NCBI GenBank assembly: GCA_028819955.1
Contig: JAPPKP010000424.1
Span: 1-43,560 of the forward strand
DNA from: Rhodospirillaceae bacterium
GTDB taxonomy: Bacteria; Pseudomonadota; Alphaproteobacteria; UBA828
Reading direction: 5' to 3'
Length of the DNA stretch: 43,560 nucleotides
In this document: piece after piece, positions 22,582 to 30,549 of the stretch
How the letters are laid out: each line of letters begins with the position of its first letter
Position numbering within the stretch: the first letter of the stretch is position 1
Program-made: the position numbers and the translations under genes
The notes under the pieces: generated by a model
Databases searched by the model: none
Told to the model about the DNA's origin: nothing
Seen by the model: only the letters and a program-made list of their open reading frames with translations

Positions 22582-23700
22582 TCATGATGGACTCGCGGCC
22601 TCAAGGCGGATGAGGTCGCGGCGGTGCATGCGCCCGGCGGCGAAGGCGCTGCGCGCCGCCGCGGCCAGGGTGTTGCCGGTTGTCTCGACCGCCTCGGCGA
22701 TGGCGGCGGGCCATGTCTCCTGGGGCGATTCCAGCAGGCTCTCCTTCAGGTCCGGCGGGAGCACGAGCCACTCGCGCAGCGCCGTGCGGCCCGCCGCCGG
22801 CGACGGCACCAGGCATTGCGTCACGACCAGGGTCAGCTGGTCGACGAGGGCCGCTCCCCGCTCCGCCCTCTGATGAGCCGGAAACTCCGCCAGCAGGCGG
22901 CGGACGGTCGCGGCGACGCCGATGGTGTGGGCGGTCGTGTAGACCGCGATGCCGTAGTCGGCGGCGCGGACCACGGCCTCCACGGTCTCCAGGTCGCGCG
23001 CTTCGCCGACCACCACGGCCGCCGGCCGGCGCCGCAGCGATGCCCTCAGGCCCTCGGCGAAGCTGGCGAAGTGGCGTGGCACTTCGGACGAGGACATCAG
23101 CGAATCGGGCGCTTCGATGGAATCGAAGACGAACTCGATGGGCGCCTCCAGGGCGTGGATGCGGCCGGCGCCGCGCTCCAGCAGGCTCCTGGTGCCGGCG
23201 GCCAACAACGTGGACTTCCCGGAGCCGGGGACGCCGGTGACGATGGTGAGGCCCCGTGTGCGGCGCCACGCCTCGCGGATCTCGGGTTCGATGCCCAGTT
23301 CGTCGAAGGTGGGCGGGTGTTGGGGCAGCACGCGGATCGAGATGTTGATTCCCGTGGCCCCGGCGACCAGGACCGGCGACATGTTGACCCGGAACCGCCT
23401 CAGCGTCCGGGTGCGATGGGCGGCGATGGCATGGGAGCAGTCGATCGCCCGGCCGCCGCGAAGAATGGTCTCCGTCGTCTCGCCGGCGATGGCCCGCGCC
23501 AGGGCGGCCAGCGCCGGGCTGTCGAGCGGCGTCGCCGTGGCCGGGACGAGCACGCCGTCGACCTCCATGCGCCCGGGCGCTGCGGTCTGGAAGGCGATGT
23601 CCGAGGCCCCCCTGTCCGCCGCCCAGGCGAGAAACTCGTCGAGGCGCTCGGCCGGGAAGGCGTGGGTGGCGGGTTCCCACAGGCTGGCGGCGGCGGTCAT
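22582..23700 (-). CDS. dotB: DotB/TraJ secretion ATPase (PilT-like)
   Basis: DotB is the cytoplasmic hexameric ATPase related to PilT and VirB11. The 372-residue product carries Walker A GVPGSGKST at residues 156-164. The Asp box is APIEFVFD near 183-190, the Walker B region is VVVGEARDLETVEAVVRAAD near 225-245, and the His box is VYTTAHT near 250-256. The N-terminal domain includes GASDIAFQTA. A second hexameric ATPase of this superfamily, PilQ, is encoded 7 kb upstream in the same operon and serves the pilus. Start ATG 23700 overlaps the dotC stop as ATGA. Confidence 0.92.
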   Translation of the reverse strand: MTAAASLWEPATHAFPAERLDEFLAWAADRGASDIAFQTAAPGRMEVDGVLVPATATPLDSPALAALARAIAGETTETILRGGRAIDCSHAIAAHRTRTLRRFRVNMSPVLVAGATGINISIRVLPQHPPTFDELGIEPEIREAWRRTRGLTIVTGVPGSGKSTLLAAGTRSLLERGAGRIHALEAPIEFVFDSIEAPDSLMSSSEVPRHFASFAEGLRASLRRRPAAVVVGEARDLETVEAVVRAADYGIAVYTTAHTIGVAATVRRLLAEFPAHQRAERGAALVDQLTLVVTQCLVPSPAAGRTALREWLVLPPDLKESLLESPQETWPAAIAEAVETTGNTLAAAARSAFAAGRMHRRDLIRLEAASPS

Positions 23701-24506
23701 GGCGTGACGACCGCCTGCCACGCCGCAGGATCGCTCACCAGGCTCGCCGCGCGGTCGATGGCGACGAACCGCTCCGCGATCCTCAGGGTCTCGCCGCCGC
23801 CGGCGACGGCCACTTCGCGGGTGCCGATCACCGGCGCCGTCACCATGCCGGCTAGGTGCAGGCGGTGCCACAGGATGAGACCGGTGAAGATGCCGTTGAG
23901 GCGGTCGAGGTCGTCACGAAAGATCTCGTCGGCGAGCCGGCGGCCCACCTCCCAGCCCTCGCGGACCCGGGCCTCCCACAGCGTCTCCTCTTCCAGGCTG
24001 CGCGGGAAGAGAACGGCGGCGGGCACCGCCGGTTCGGGCCACGTGCGGATAAGGAAGTCGGTCCACGACGGCACGGCGCTCACCAGTTTTTCGGAGACCA
24101 GGATGGTGACCACCCGCCCGGCCGCCGCGGCCTGGGTCTGGTCGCGGGCCAGCAGGAAGGCGTCGCGGGTCTCGGCGAGGACGGGCGGCTGGACCATGAA
24201 TCCGGACTCGCGGAGCATGAGGTCGCGGAACCGGTAGATGCGGTGGAGCTGCCGGCTGTAGCGATCGAGGAGGCGCGCGATCTCCCAGCCGCGGCGTTCG
24301 AGGCCGGCCTGGGATCCCAGGGCCGTGGCGGCGTGCTCCATGGCGCGCCGCCGTGTCTCGTCGGCGAAGGTGACGGCGAGCTGGCGGCCGCCGGTCTCGT
24401 CCATGGCGAGGACGTCGGCGATGAGCGGCGGACCGTCGTCGGCGAACGCCGGCGTGGCGGCGGCGACAAAGAGGACGAGGACGGGCGTGACGGCGAGGGC
24501 TCTCAT
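23697..24506 (-). CDS. dotC: DotC/TraI family protein lacking a lipobox
   Basis: The 269-residue product shows the DotC pattern: ALGSQAGLERRGWEIARLLD near residues 61-80, FRDLMLRESGFMVQPPVLAE near 92-111, PSWTDFLIRTWPEP near 145-158, then EGWEVGRRLADEIF. DotC normally is an outer-membrane lipoprotein that helps target DotH. Here the signal peptide ends AAATPAFA before DDG and contains no cysteine, so it should be a soluble periplasmic protein. Start ATG 24506 overlaps the dotD stop as ATGA. Confidence 0.87.
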   Translation of the reverse strand: MRALAVTPVLVLFVAAATPAFADDGPPLIADVLAMDETGGRQLAVTFADETRRRAMEHAATALGSQAGLERRGWEIARLLDRYSRQLHRIYRFRDLMLRESGFMVQPPVLAETRDAFLLARDQTQAAAAGRVVTILVSEKLVSAVPSWTDFLIRTWPEPAVPAAVLFPRSLEEETLWEARVREGWEVGRRLADEIFRDDLDRLNGIFTGLILWHRLHLAGMVTAPVIGTREVAVAGGGETLRIAERFVAIDRAASLVSDPAAWQAVVTP

Positions 24507-25003
24507 ATCGCTGCTCCCTCACCGGTTGACCAGTCGAGGCGCACCTGGCGGGCCCGGGCGTCGACGGTGAGCGTGGCGGCCTCGGCCGCCTGGATGCCGG
24601 CGTCGCGCAGCACCAGGATGAGCGGTGCGGCGTCGGCGTGGATGTCGACCAGAAGGGGTGTGGGCGGCCGCTGACCGGCCTCGAGGAACGCGAAACCGGC
24701 GCGGGAGGCAAGCGATGCGGCCAGCGTCTCGAGCGGGCCGATCCAGTCCAGCGTTACCTCGGCGAGAAGCTCCTCAGGCACCAGTCGCGGCGGCGGTTGG
24801 GCTTCCGCGGGGTTTTCTGCAGCGCGAGCCTGGGCCAGGGTTGCCAGGGCTGCCTGGGCCTCGAGCGCAGCCTGCGCGAGGAGGATCGCGGCGGGATCCT
24901 CGACGTGGGCGCTTTCATCTGAGCCGTCCTCCATGAATTCGAGGAATGAGCAACCCTGAAGCATGACGGCCATGAGGGTGGTGGCGGCGATGTGGCGGAT
25001 CAT
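24503..25003 (-). CDS. dotD: DotD/TraH lipoprotein
   Basis: The 166-residue product begins with a lipoprotein signal whose lipobox LQGC places the acylated cysteine at residue 18. An alanine-rich helical linker follows, then a small domain: LDWIGPLETLAASLASRAG, then PLLVDIHADAAPLILVLRDA. This is the DotD domain, whose fold is known to resemble the N0 domain of secretins. It precedes dotC and matches traH in position. Start ATG 25003 overlaps the previous stop as TGATG. Confidence 0.82.
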   Translation of the reverse strand: MIRHIAATTLMAVMLQGCSFLEFMEDGSDESAHVEDPAAILLAQAALEAQAALATLAQARAAENPAEAQPPPRLVPEELLAEVTLDWIGPLETLAASLASRAGFAFLEAGQRPPTPLLVDIHADAAPLILVLRDAGIQAAEAATLTVDARARQVRLDWSTGEGAAI

Positions 25004-25707
25004 CACGGCGCCTCCTCGATGACGAGCTGGCGGTTGACCCGGTAGGCCGTGGCGGTGAGGGTGGAGGCGGTGGCCGGGTCGGCCAGGAGCGAGTCGACCG
25101 CGGCGAGGAAGGGCCCCTCGATGACGGCATCGGCGCCGAGTTGGTAGTCGTGCGGCGCCTTCCAGGCCAGCGACCACCCGGCTTCGCCGGCCCATCGGCC
25201 GAGCACCGCGGAGAGCGTCGGCTCCTCGGCGATATCGATGACCCAGCGCACCTGGCGCGTCTCGGGAGCGGGTTCTCTGGCGGAGGCGAACTCGGCGTCC
25301 CAGTAGCGGTAGAAAACGATGACGCGGCCGCGCCACTGCCATCGGTAGCCGAAGGCCGCGGCGGCGAGGTCGAGGAGGCCGGCCAGCGGTCCGCTCCAGG
25401 TGACCGCCCGGGGCGGTACGGCAGGCAGGCTCGCCTGCTCGCCGGTCCTTGACGGGCGTTCCTCGATCTCCACGGCATGTCCGCCGGTCGCGGCGATGCG
25501 CGCCGCGAGTTCCGGCAGGGTCAGCGGTTCCGCGGCGTCGATGCGGATCTCCTCTTCGGCCGCGCCCGGCGGGCCGGGCTCGGTTTGAGGCGCCAGGACC
25601 ACGGCGGCGAGAGGCATCGGCGCGGCGTCCTCCTGGCCGTGCGCGGCGGCGGTGCCGGCGAGGACGACGAGCGAGGTGGCGGTGACTCGGGCGAGGGTGT
25701 CGATCAC
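25003..25707 (-). CDS. TcpQ/PilL-like exported protein, first copy
   Basis: The 234-residue product from GTG 25707 has a signal peptide (LVVLAGTAAAHG before QED) and two similar small alpha/beta domains. The second reads RWVIDIAEEPTLSAVLGRWA, then GEAGWSLAWKAPHDYQLGAD and AVIEGPFLAAVDSLLAD, the TcpQ/PilL C-terminal pattern. The first (about residues 60-135) looks like a secretin N-type domain. In type IVb pilus systems such a protein associates with the secretin. It sits exactly at the border between the pilus and dot blocks, coupled on both sides (GTGA, TGATG). Confidence 0.7.
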   Translation of the reverse strand: MIDTLARVTATSLVVLAGTAAAHGQEDAAPMPLAAVVLAPQTEPGPPGAAEEEIRIDAAEPLTLPELAARIAATGGHAVEIEERPSRTGEQASLPAVPPRAVTWSGPLAGLLDLAAAAFGYRWQWRGRVIVFYRYWDAEFASAREPAPETRQVRWVIDIAEEPTLSAVLGRWAGEAGWSLAWKAPHDYQLGADAVIEGPFLAAVDSLLADPATASTLTATAYRVNRQLVIEEAP

Positions 25708-26288
25708 GGTGTCTCTCCTGGCGGGTTGGCTGGGCTGACGAGGTGGTCGGGCAGGCGCTCGAGGCGAACGTCATCGGCGCCGCCGCCGTCTCCACGAGCC
25801 ACCGCCTGGCCGCCGGCGGCGAGGGCGAGGACGAGGAGCGCGCCTGCTGCCATGCCGGGCCCCAGCGGCGCGTAGCCGGCGGTGAGCGGCCGGCGCCTCT
25901 TCTTCTGCAGGCAGGCACGATAAGCGGTGGTGAGGGCGGCGCCGGCGATGAGCGCCCAGGCGAGGCCCAGCGGGCCCAGGCAGGCGCCGATGCCACCCAG
26001 CAGGATGCCGTCGCCGGGCATGAGCGGCCACCGGCGCGCCAGGACCTCGGCGATCGTGATCGGGATGGCGACGGCCGCCGCGCCGGCGGCGAGGCCGAGG
26101 AGCGGCATCCACCAGGCGAGCGACACCATGCCGAGGTCCGACGGGGAGGAGACGTGCCATGCCACGCCGGTGACGATGAGGGTGAGGCCGGCCCAGGGCT
26201 CGACGGTCATGCGACGGGCGTCAGACCAGGCGATGCCGACCAGCAGCACGGCGGCGATGGCGGCGAATCCGAAGTCGGGGCCGGTCAT
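25704..26288 (-). CDS. pilU: Prepilin peptidase (A24 family, PilU/TcpJ type)
   Basis: The 194-residue membrane protein cleaves prepilin leader peptides at the cytoplasmic face. The two catalytic aspartates of the A24 family are visible in WSDARRMTVEPW near residue 23 and in PLMPGDGILLGGIG near 91, the second fitting the G-x-G-D-type motif. About six hydrophobic segments are present. The N-terminal methyltransferase domain of bifunctional PilD enzymes is absent, as in PilU of IncI plasmids. Its substrates should be PilS and the two PilV-like proteins upstream. Start ATG 26288 overlaps the previous stop as ATGA. Confidence 0.85.
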   Translation of the reverse strand: MTGPDFGFAAIAAVLLVGIAWSDARRMTVEPWAGLTLIVTGVAWHVSSPSDLGMVSLAWWMPLLGLAAGAAAVAIPITIAEVLARRWPLMPGDGILLGGIGACLGPLGLAWALIAGAALTTAYRACLQKKRRRPLTAGYAPLGPGMAAGALLVLALAAGGQAVARGDGGGADDVRLERLPDHLVSPANPPGETP

Positions 26289-26653
26289 GGGCCCTCCTCC
26301 GGCGCCCCGAACGTGCCGGCGAGGTCGCCGCAGACGCCTTCGAGCGGCGAGGATGCGCAGATCTCCGCCGGCAGCACGAGCAAAGGCGCGCCGATGGCGT
26401 TCCGCTGGGCGTTGACGACGAGGAGGCGCTCCTGGAGGGCGTGGATGCGGATGAGCACGAGCACGTCGTCGGCCAGCGTCTCTCGCAGCCTGGCGGCCTC
26501 GTCGAGCGTCAGCGTGGCGGGCGCGATGGTGAGGGGTGGCGGCGTTTCCGCCGGCGCCTGGAGGAGTTCCTCGAGGAGCGGGCTCTGGGCCGCGGCCGGC
26601 GCGGCGGTGAGGCACGCCGCAGCGAGGGTCCGGGCTGCGAGACCGGTCAGCAT
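26285..26653 (-). CDS. Small exported protein, 122 residues, unassigned pilus-operon gene
   Basis: The start ATGCTGA overlaps the stop of the first PilV-like gene by 7 bases. The product has a signal peptide (to AAPAAA before QSPLL) and one amphipathic helix (LDEAARLRETLADDVLVLIR, then IHALQERLLVVNAQRNAIG). Two C-terminal cysteines occur in AEICASSPLEGVCGD. The helix resembles the N-terminal coiled part of PilP-like proteins, but the rest does not. In R64 this position is near pilT/pilU. PilT, a lytic transglycosylase there, is clearly not this protein. I leave function open. Confidence 0.6.
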   Translation of the reverse strand: MLTGLAARTLAAACLTAAPAAAQSPLLEELLQAPAETPPPLTIAPATLTLDEAARLRETLADDVLVLIRIHALQERLLVVNAQRNAIGAPLLVLPAEICASSPLEGVCGDLAGTFGAPEEGP

Positions 26654-27768
26654 CCGCTGCAGCTCCCGACGGTGAGGGAGGTGATGCCGGCGTTGGCGGC
26701 CGTCATCCTTCCCGATGCGGTCATCTGCTGCACCGTGACGTCGCTGGCGGTGACGCTGGTCGCAGTGATGGTGGAGACCGCCACCGATGTCGCCGTGAGG
26801 TCGTCCATGGTGGCGGAACCGGTGACCGTCATGGCGCCCGAGGCGCCGATGGTGCCGGCGCTGACGGCGCCCGTGACCGCGAGCGAGGCGCCTCTGACCG
26901 CGCCGGTGGCCGTCATGCTGGCCGCGCTCGCGGCATTGGTCACCGTGGCCGAGGTGGCCGTCAGGGCACCGTCGACGTCGACGGTGCCCGTGACGTTGAC
27001 CGAGGCCCCGACCAGCAGGTCGCCGACGACGGTGAGGCCGTGGCCGACCGTCAGGTCGGTGGTGACTTCCAAGCTGGCGGCGGTGACGGCGCCGGCGTCG
27101 ACGATGTCGTTGCCCGCCATGTCGAGATCGGTCTCCATCCGGTTGATCTCCGGAAAGCCGGCGGCCGCCACGCGGTAGAGCTGGTCGCCGTAGACCGTCT
27201 CACGGTCGAGACGAAGCCAGGTCGCCATGGCACGTGCCTCAGGAACGCCCCATGCTGCCTGGAAGGAGGCGACGGAAACGCCGATGGTCGGTCCGGTGAG
27301 ACGGCCCGTGGCGCCGGGGTCGATCGTGCCGATGCGCATCTCGCGCACGGGCGCAGCAGCTGCGGCGCGCCACGGCCAGCGAAGGTCCCCGGTTGCCACG
27401 ACCTGGGTGACAAGGAGGTCGAGGACGCCGGTCGAGGGGCGATGGAGGAGAACCCGGTAGCGGCGACCCATGGTGTCGCGATCACGGAAGGAGGCGCTCA
27501 GGACGTCCGCCGCGCGGAGCTGCGCGAGCGTCACCTGCTGATCGGCGGCGCCGGCGAGAAGTGTCGGGAAGCGGTCGAGAACATAGGTGCGGGCGGCCGC
27601 GGCAAGGATGGCGATCTGCCCCGCCGCCCGCTCCTGGCGCTCTTCCTCGATGCGGTCCTGCATCCACTGGGCGACGCCCAGCAGCAGCGTGGCGAAGACC
27701 ACCAGCGCCATGAGGCTGCCGAAGAGGGTGAGACCCTTCCGGCGGCGACGGTGGAGGCGGCTCAGCAT
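26647..27768 (-). CDS. pilV: PilV-like minor pilin/tip adhesin A
   Basis: The 373-residue product has a prepilin leader RRRRKG cleaved before LTLFGSLMALVVF (after Gly12). A PilV-type N-terminal region with an internal residue stretch AAWGVPEARAMATWLRLDRE follows. From about residue 195 comes a long repetitive region of short Thr/Val/Ala units, such as DLTVGHGLTVVGDLLVGASV and VTGSATMDDLTATSVAVSTI, that looks like a beta-solenoid. It ends TVGSCSGC. PilV proteins sit at thin-pilus tips and choose recipient cells. R64 PilV C-termini are exchanged by a shufflon; none is seen here. Its start lies inside the stop overlap of copy B (ATGCTGA). Confidence 0.75.
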   Translation of the reverse strand: MLSRLHRRRRKGLTLFGSLMALVVFATLLLGVAQWMQDRIEEERQERAAGQIAILAAAARTYVLDRFPTLLAGAADQQVTLAQLRAADVLSASFRDRDTMGRRYRVLLHRPSTGVLDLLVTQVVATGDLRWPWRAAAAAPVREMRIGTIDPGATGRLTGPTIGVSVASFQAAWGVPEARAMATWLRLDRETVYGDQLYRVAAAGFPEINRMETDLDMAGNDIVDAGAVTAASLEVTTDLTVGHGLTVVGDLLVGASVNVTGTVDVDGALTATSATVTNAASAASMTATGAVRGASLAVTGAVSAGTIGASGAMTVTGSATMDDLTATSVAVSTITATSVTASDVTVQQMTASGRMTAANAGITSLTVGSCSGC

Positions 27769-28862
27769 CCGTCGCAGCTCCCCACGGTGAGGGTGCCGGT
27801 GACGTTGAGGCGTGGGCCATAGACGCCGCCGGCGGCGGTGAACGATGTCGTGGAGAGTGTCGGCAGCGACGGCAGGGTGCCGGCGACCACCTCACCCGCC
27901 GCGACGTCGGAGGTGACGGTGGCGGTGCCGCCCACCGCCACGTCCTGGGTGGCGAGGGTGCCGGCGGTGATGCCGGTGGTTTCCAGGTGGCCCGTGACCG
28001 TGGCCGAGGCGCCGGCGACGGCGCCGGTGGCGGTGAACGTGCCGACCATGAGCTCGGCGGTGGTGGTGAGCGTATCGCCGGCGTCGACATGGGCGGCGTC
28101 GAGGGCATCCGATCCCATGGTCGCCGCGGCGACCGATCCACCGACGGTTGCCAGCGGCGCCGTGACGGCTCCGGCGGCCGCGGCGCTCTCAGCGTTAAGA
28201 GCGTCGACGTCCAGCACGTCGGTCGCCGAGAACGAGAGGTCCGCCGACATCGCGTTGAGCCACGGCCGGCCAGGCTGCGGCCGCCGGTAGAGGTGGTGCG
28301 CCGACACCGGCAGGGTGTCGGCGGTGAGGACCAGGGTGCCCGGGTCGAGGGGCGCGCCCAGCACCGCCTCGATGGCGGCGCGGTGCGGCACGGCCACTCC
28401 TGAGTGGTGGGAGGTCTCGCCGATCCTGGTGATCCCGGCGGCGACGATGCCGGCGCGGATGCCGGCCAGGTCCTGCATCCCTTGCGGATCGAGCACGGCG
28501 AAGGCCATTCCCACACCGGTCGCGTCCGGAATGACGCCGAGGGTCATCGTTGCGCCGCGCACACTTCCCGGCAGGCCTGGCGGTGCGGCGCCGAAGGCGC
28601 GGATCCGGGCGGGCGTCAGCGTCGTCCCTCCGGCGGCCAGGGCCGTCGACAGGTCCTGCGTCTGCGCCGTGCGGTGTGTGGCGCGCATCCAGGCGGCGAA
28701 GACGGCGCCGGCGGTGGCGCGGTCGACTGCCACGCGGTGGCGGATCTCGCCCGTGTGCCACACGGCCAGCGCCGCCGCGGCCACCGCGGCGATGAGGAGG
28801 ACCCCCATCAGCTCCGCGGCGCCGCGCCGGCGCCAGCTAAGCATGCGTGCCCGGCGGTTCAT
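27762..28862 (-). CDS. pilV: PilV-like minor pilin/tip adhesin B
   Basis: The 366-residue product has a leader ending RRRG before AAELMGVLLIAAV and then a globular region with WMRATHRTAQ and HHSGVAVPHRAAIEAVLGAP. From about residue 215 a Thr/Val/Ala repeat region like that of copy A ends in LTVGSCDGC. Its last 30 coding bases match copy A at 27 positions, and both share the same ATGCTGA overlap with the next gene. The two look like diverged duplicates with conserved tails. It overlaps the pilS stop as ATGA, placing both tips downstream of the major pilin. Confidence 0.72.
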   Translation of the reverse strand: MNRRARMLSWRRRGAAELMGVLLIAAVAAAALAVWHTGEIRHRVAVDRATAGAVFAAWMRATHRTAQTQDLSTALAAGGTTLTPARIRAFGAAPPGLPGSVRGATMTLGVIPDATGVGMAFAVLDPQGMQDLAGIRAGIVAAGITRIGETSHHSGVAVPHRAAIEAVLGAPLDPGTLVLTADTLPVSAHHLYRRPQPGRPWLNAMSADLSFSATDVLDVDALNAESAAAAGAVTAPLATVGGSVAAATMGSDALDAAHVDAGDTLTTTAELMVGTFTATGAVAGASATVTGHLETTGITAGTLATQDVAVGGTATVTSDVAAGEVVAGTLPSLPTLSTTSFTAAGGVYGPRLNVTGTLTVGSCDGC

Positions 28863-29449
28863 TCGAACTGGAACTCGACGTTGTTCGAGGCCGCAGTGCA
28901 GGCGGTCCCGATCGACGCGGGCGTCATGGGAAGGGGGACATCCGTGCCGCCGACCTCGACGCCCTGCAGGCCGCCGCCGCCCGGGCGCTGCCCGGCGTAG
29001 GGGTCGAGCATCATGGCGCAGTTCTCACGCTCGAGCCCGTTGAACGTGATCTCGAACCCTGTGCCGGCGCCGACCACGGTGACGTTGGAGCCGAAGGGGT
29101 GGCCGATGGAGACCGTGGTCGTGGTGGTGGTGACGCCGCCGGTGGTGGTGGTGGTGTCGGTTGTCTGCCGGGCGCCGGCCGGGATGGCCCCGCGCTGGTC
29201 GAGGAGGCCGACGAGGCTGCCCGTGCCGTAGGTGGGCGCGCCCTGGTGGATCTGCTTGACGGCGACGGTGAGGGTGGTCAGCAGCGCCTGGGCGTCGTTG
29301 CGGTCCTGGTTCTCCTGGGCCGTGTTGTAGAGCGTCACCGCACCGATGACGGCGCCGGCGAAGAGGGTGAGCGCCATGAGGGCGCCGAAGAGGGTCAGCC
29401 CCTTCCGGTGGCGGCGCTGCAGGCGGGATGCCAGGGGTGCGGCGGTCAT
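28859..29449 (-). CDS. pilS: Type IVb major pilin PilS
   Basis: The 196-residue product has a leader of 17 residues ending RRHRKG, then LTLFGALMALTLFAGAVIGA, the hydrophobic N-terminal helix that packs pilin filaments. One cysteine pair (ENCAMML and GTACTAASN) would close the C-terminal disulfide loop usual for type IVb pilins. A threonine-rich run lies near residues 93-110. The expected Glu at mature position 5 is absent (Gly). The ATG at 29449 follows AAGGAG by 9 bases, the best ribosome site of the pilus block, as fits the most abundant product. Confidence 0.87.
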   Translation of the reverse strand: MTAAPLASRLQRRHRKGLTLFGALMALTLFAGAVIGAVTLYNTAQENQDRNDAQALLTTLTVAVKQIHQGAPTYGTGSLVGLLDQRGAIPAGARQTTDTTTTTGGVTTTTTTVSIGHPFGSNVTVVGAGTGFEITFNGLERENCAMMLDPYAGQRPGGGGLQGVEVGGTDVPLPMTPASIGTACTAASNNVEFQFE

Positions 29450-29475
29450 GGGAGTTGTCTCCTTGTCGGCAAGGG

Positions 29476-30549
29476 TCAGGTGCGGCCGCCGGCCGCGGAG
29501 CCGGCGACGTCCATCATCTCGAAGAGAGCCTGGAGCATGCCGAAAATGATGACGGTGGCGGCAAGGGTGAGGATGCCGTTGAGGGCGGCCGAGCGGGCGC
29601 GCATGGTCGCCTCGCTGCGCCGCACCCAGCGGTCGACGAAGCGGCCGAGCTTCGTCTCCCAGTCGGGAATGCCGTCGAGCGCCGCCACCACCGGGGAGAG
29701 CGCGGGGTCCGGAAAGCCGTGGCCGCAACCCATCATCGCCTGGCCGAGGCGCTCGCCCCTGGTCATGCGCTTCTGGATCGCCGCGATCCGGTGGCGCGTA
29801 TAGGGCGAGGCCGAGCGCTTGAGCTCGTCGAAGGTGCGGTCGTTGAGGTCGACGCCGGCCTTGAGGTACTCCAGCAGCACGAAGAGGAAGGCCGAGCCGA
29901 CGACCGTGCGGTAGATCGAGAACGGCGCCACGCGGTCGAGCGCGGCGCGTCCCGGGCCCGTCCAGCGTACCAGCACCTGGTAGAGCGCGATCCCGGCGAC
30001 GACAAGCCCGGCAATGAGGACGTGCGGCCAGTGGTAGAGCCACAGGGAGACGTCGCGGAAGAGGGAGCTCAGCGGCGACCAGGCATCCGCCGGCAGCATC
30101 TCCTGGAAGAGCGGAATGAAGTGGCCGCCCGCACCCCAGAGCATGACGAGGACGGCGCTGAAGATGAGGGCCGGCATGGCGAGCGCCTGGCGGACCGCGG
30201 AGGTCTGCCGGTCGCGCAGGTCCGCCACCCGGGACGCCCCGGCAAAGAGCGAATTGGCGTCGACCTGGCCATAGGCCGCGAAGATCATCGCCTCGGATGC
30301 CGGCACCCAGCGCGCGATCTCGTCGGCGAAGGAGCCGCGCACCAGGGCCCGGTGCCAGTGCCGGACGACCCACGCCTCTTGGCTCTTACCCTGATCCGTT
30401 GCGGTCTGCATGCAGACGGCGAAGGCCTCCTCGATGGCGAAACTCGCGTCCAGGAGGTCGCCGATGGTGGCGTAGAGGTCGATGCGGCCCCGCCGCCCCA
30501 GGAAGACGAAACCGGCGAGCGGCCTCCAGTCGAGAAACGACGCTTTCAC
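29476..30549 (-). CDS. pilR: Pilus assembly inner-membrane platform protein PilR (GspF/PilC family)
   Basis: The 357-residue product from GTG 30549 overlaps the pilQ stop as GTGA. It has the GspF layout with two cytoplasmic domains separated by membrane segments: LAMPALIFSAVLVMLWGAGG near 142-161, HVLIAGLVVAGIALYQVLV near 188-206, and a C-terminal LTLAATVIIFGMLQALFEMM. It anchors the ATPase PilQ and drives pilin insertion. Length is normal. It is followed 26 bases later by pilS. Confidence 0.9.
   Translation of the reverse strand: MKASFLDWRPLAGFVFLGRRGRIDLYATIGDLLDASFAIEEAFAVCMQTATDQGKSQEAWVVRHWHRALVRGSFADEIARWVPASEAMIFAAYGQVDANSLFAGASRVADLRDRQTSAVRQALAMPALIFSAVLVMLWGAGGHFIPLFQEMLPADAWSPLSSLFRDVSLWLYHWPHVLIAGLVVAGIALYQVLVRWTGPGRAALDRVAPFSIYRTVVGSAFLFVLLEYLKAGVDLNDRTFDELKRSASPYTRHRIAAIQKRMTRGERLGQAMMGCGHGFPDPALSPVVAALDGIPDWETKLGRFVDRWVRRSEATMRARSAALNGILTLAATVIIFGMLQALFEMMDVAGSAAGGRT

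Noticed and set aside
26640..29450. A shufflon with Rci recombinase behind pilV, as in R64
   Set aside because: I looked for short inverted repeats of the sfx type and for a tyrosine-recombinase gene near the two pilV-like genes and saw none. The matching gene tails are direct copies, not inverted.
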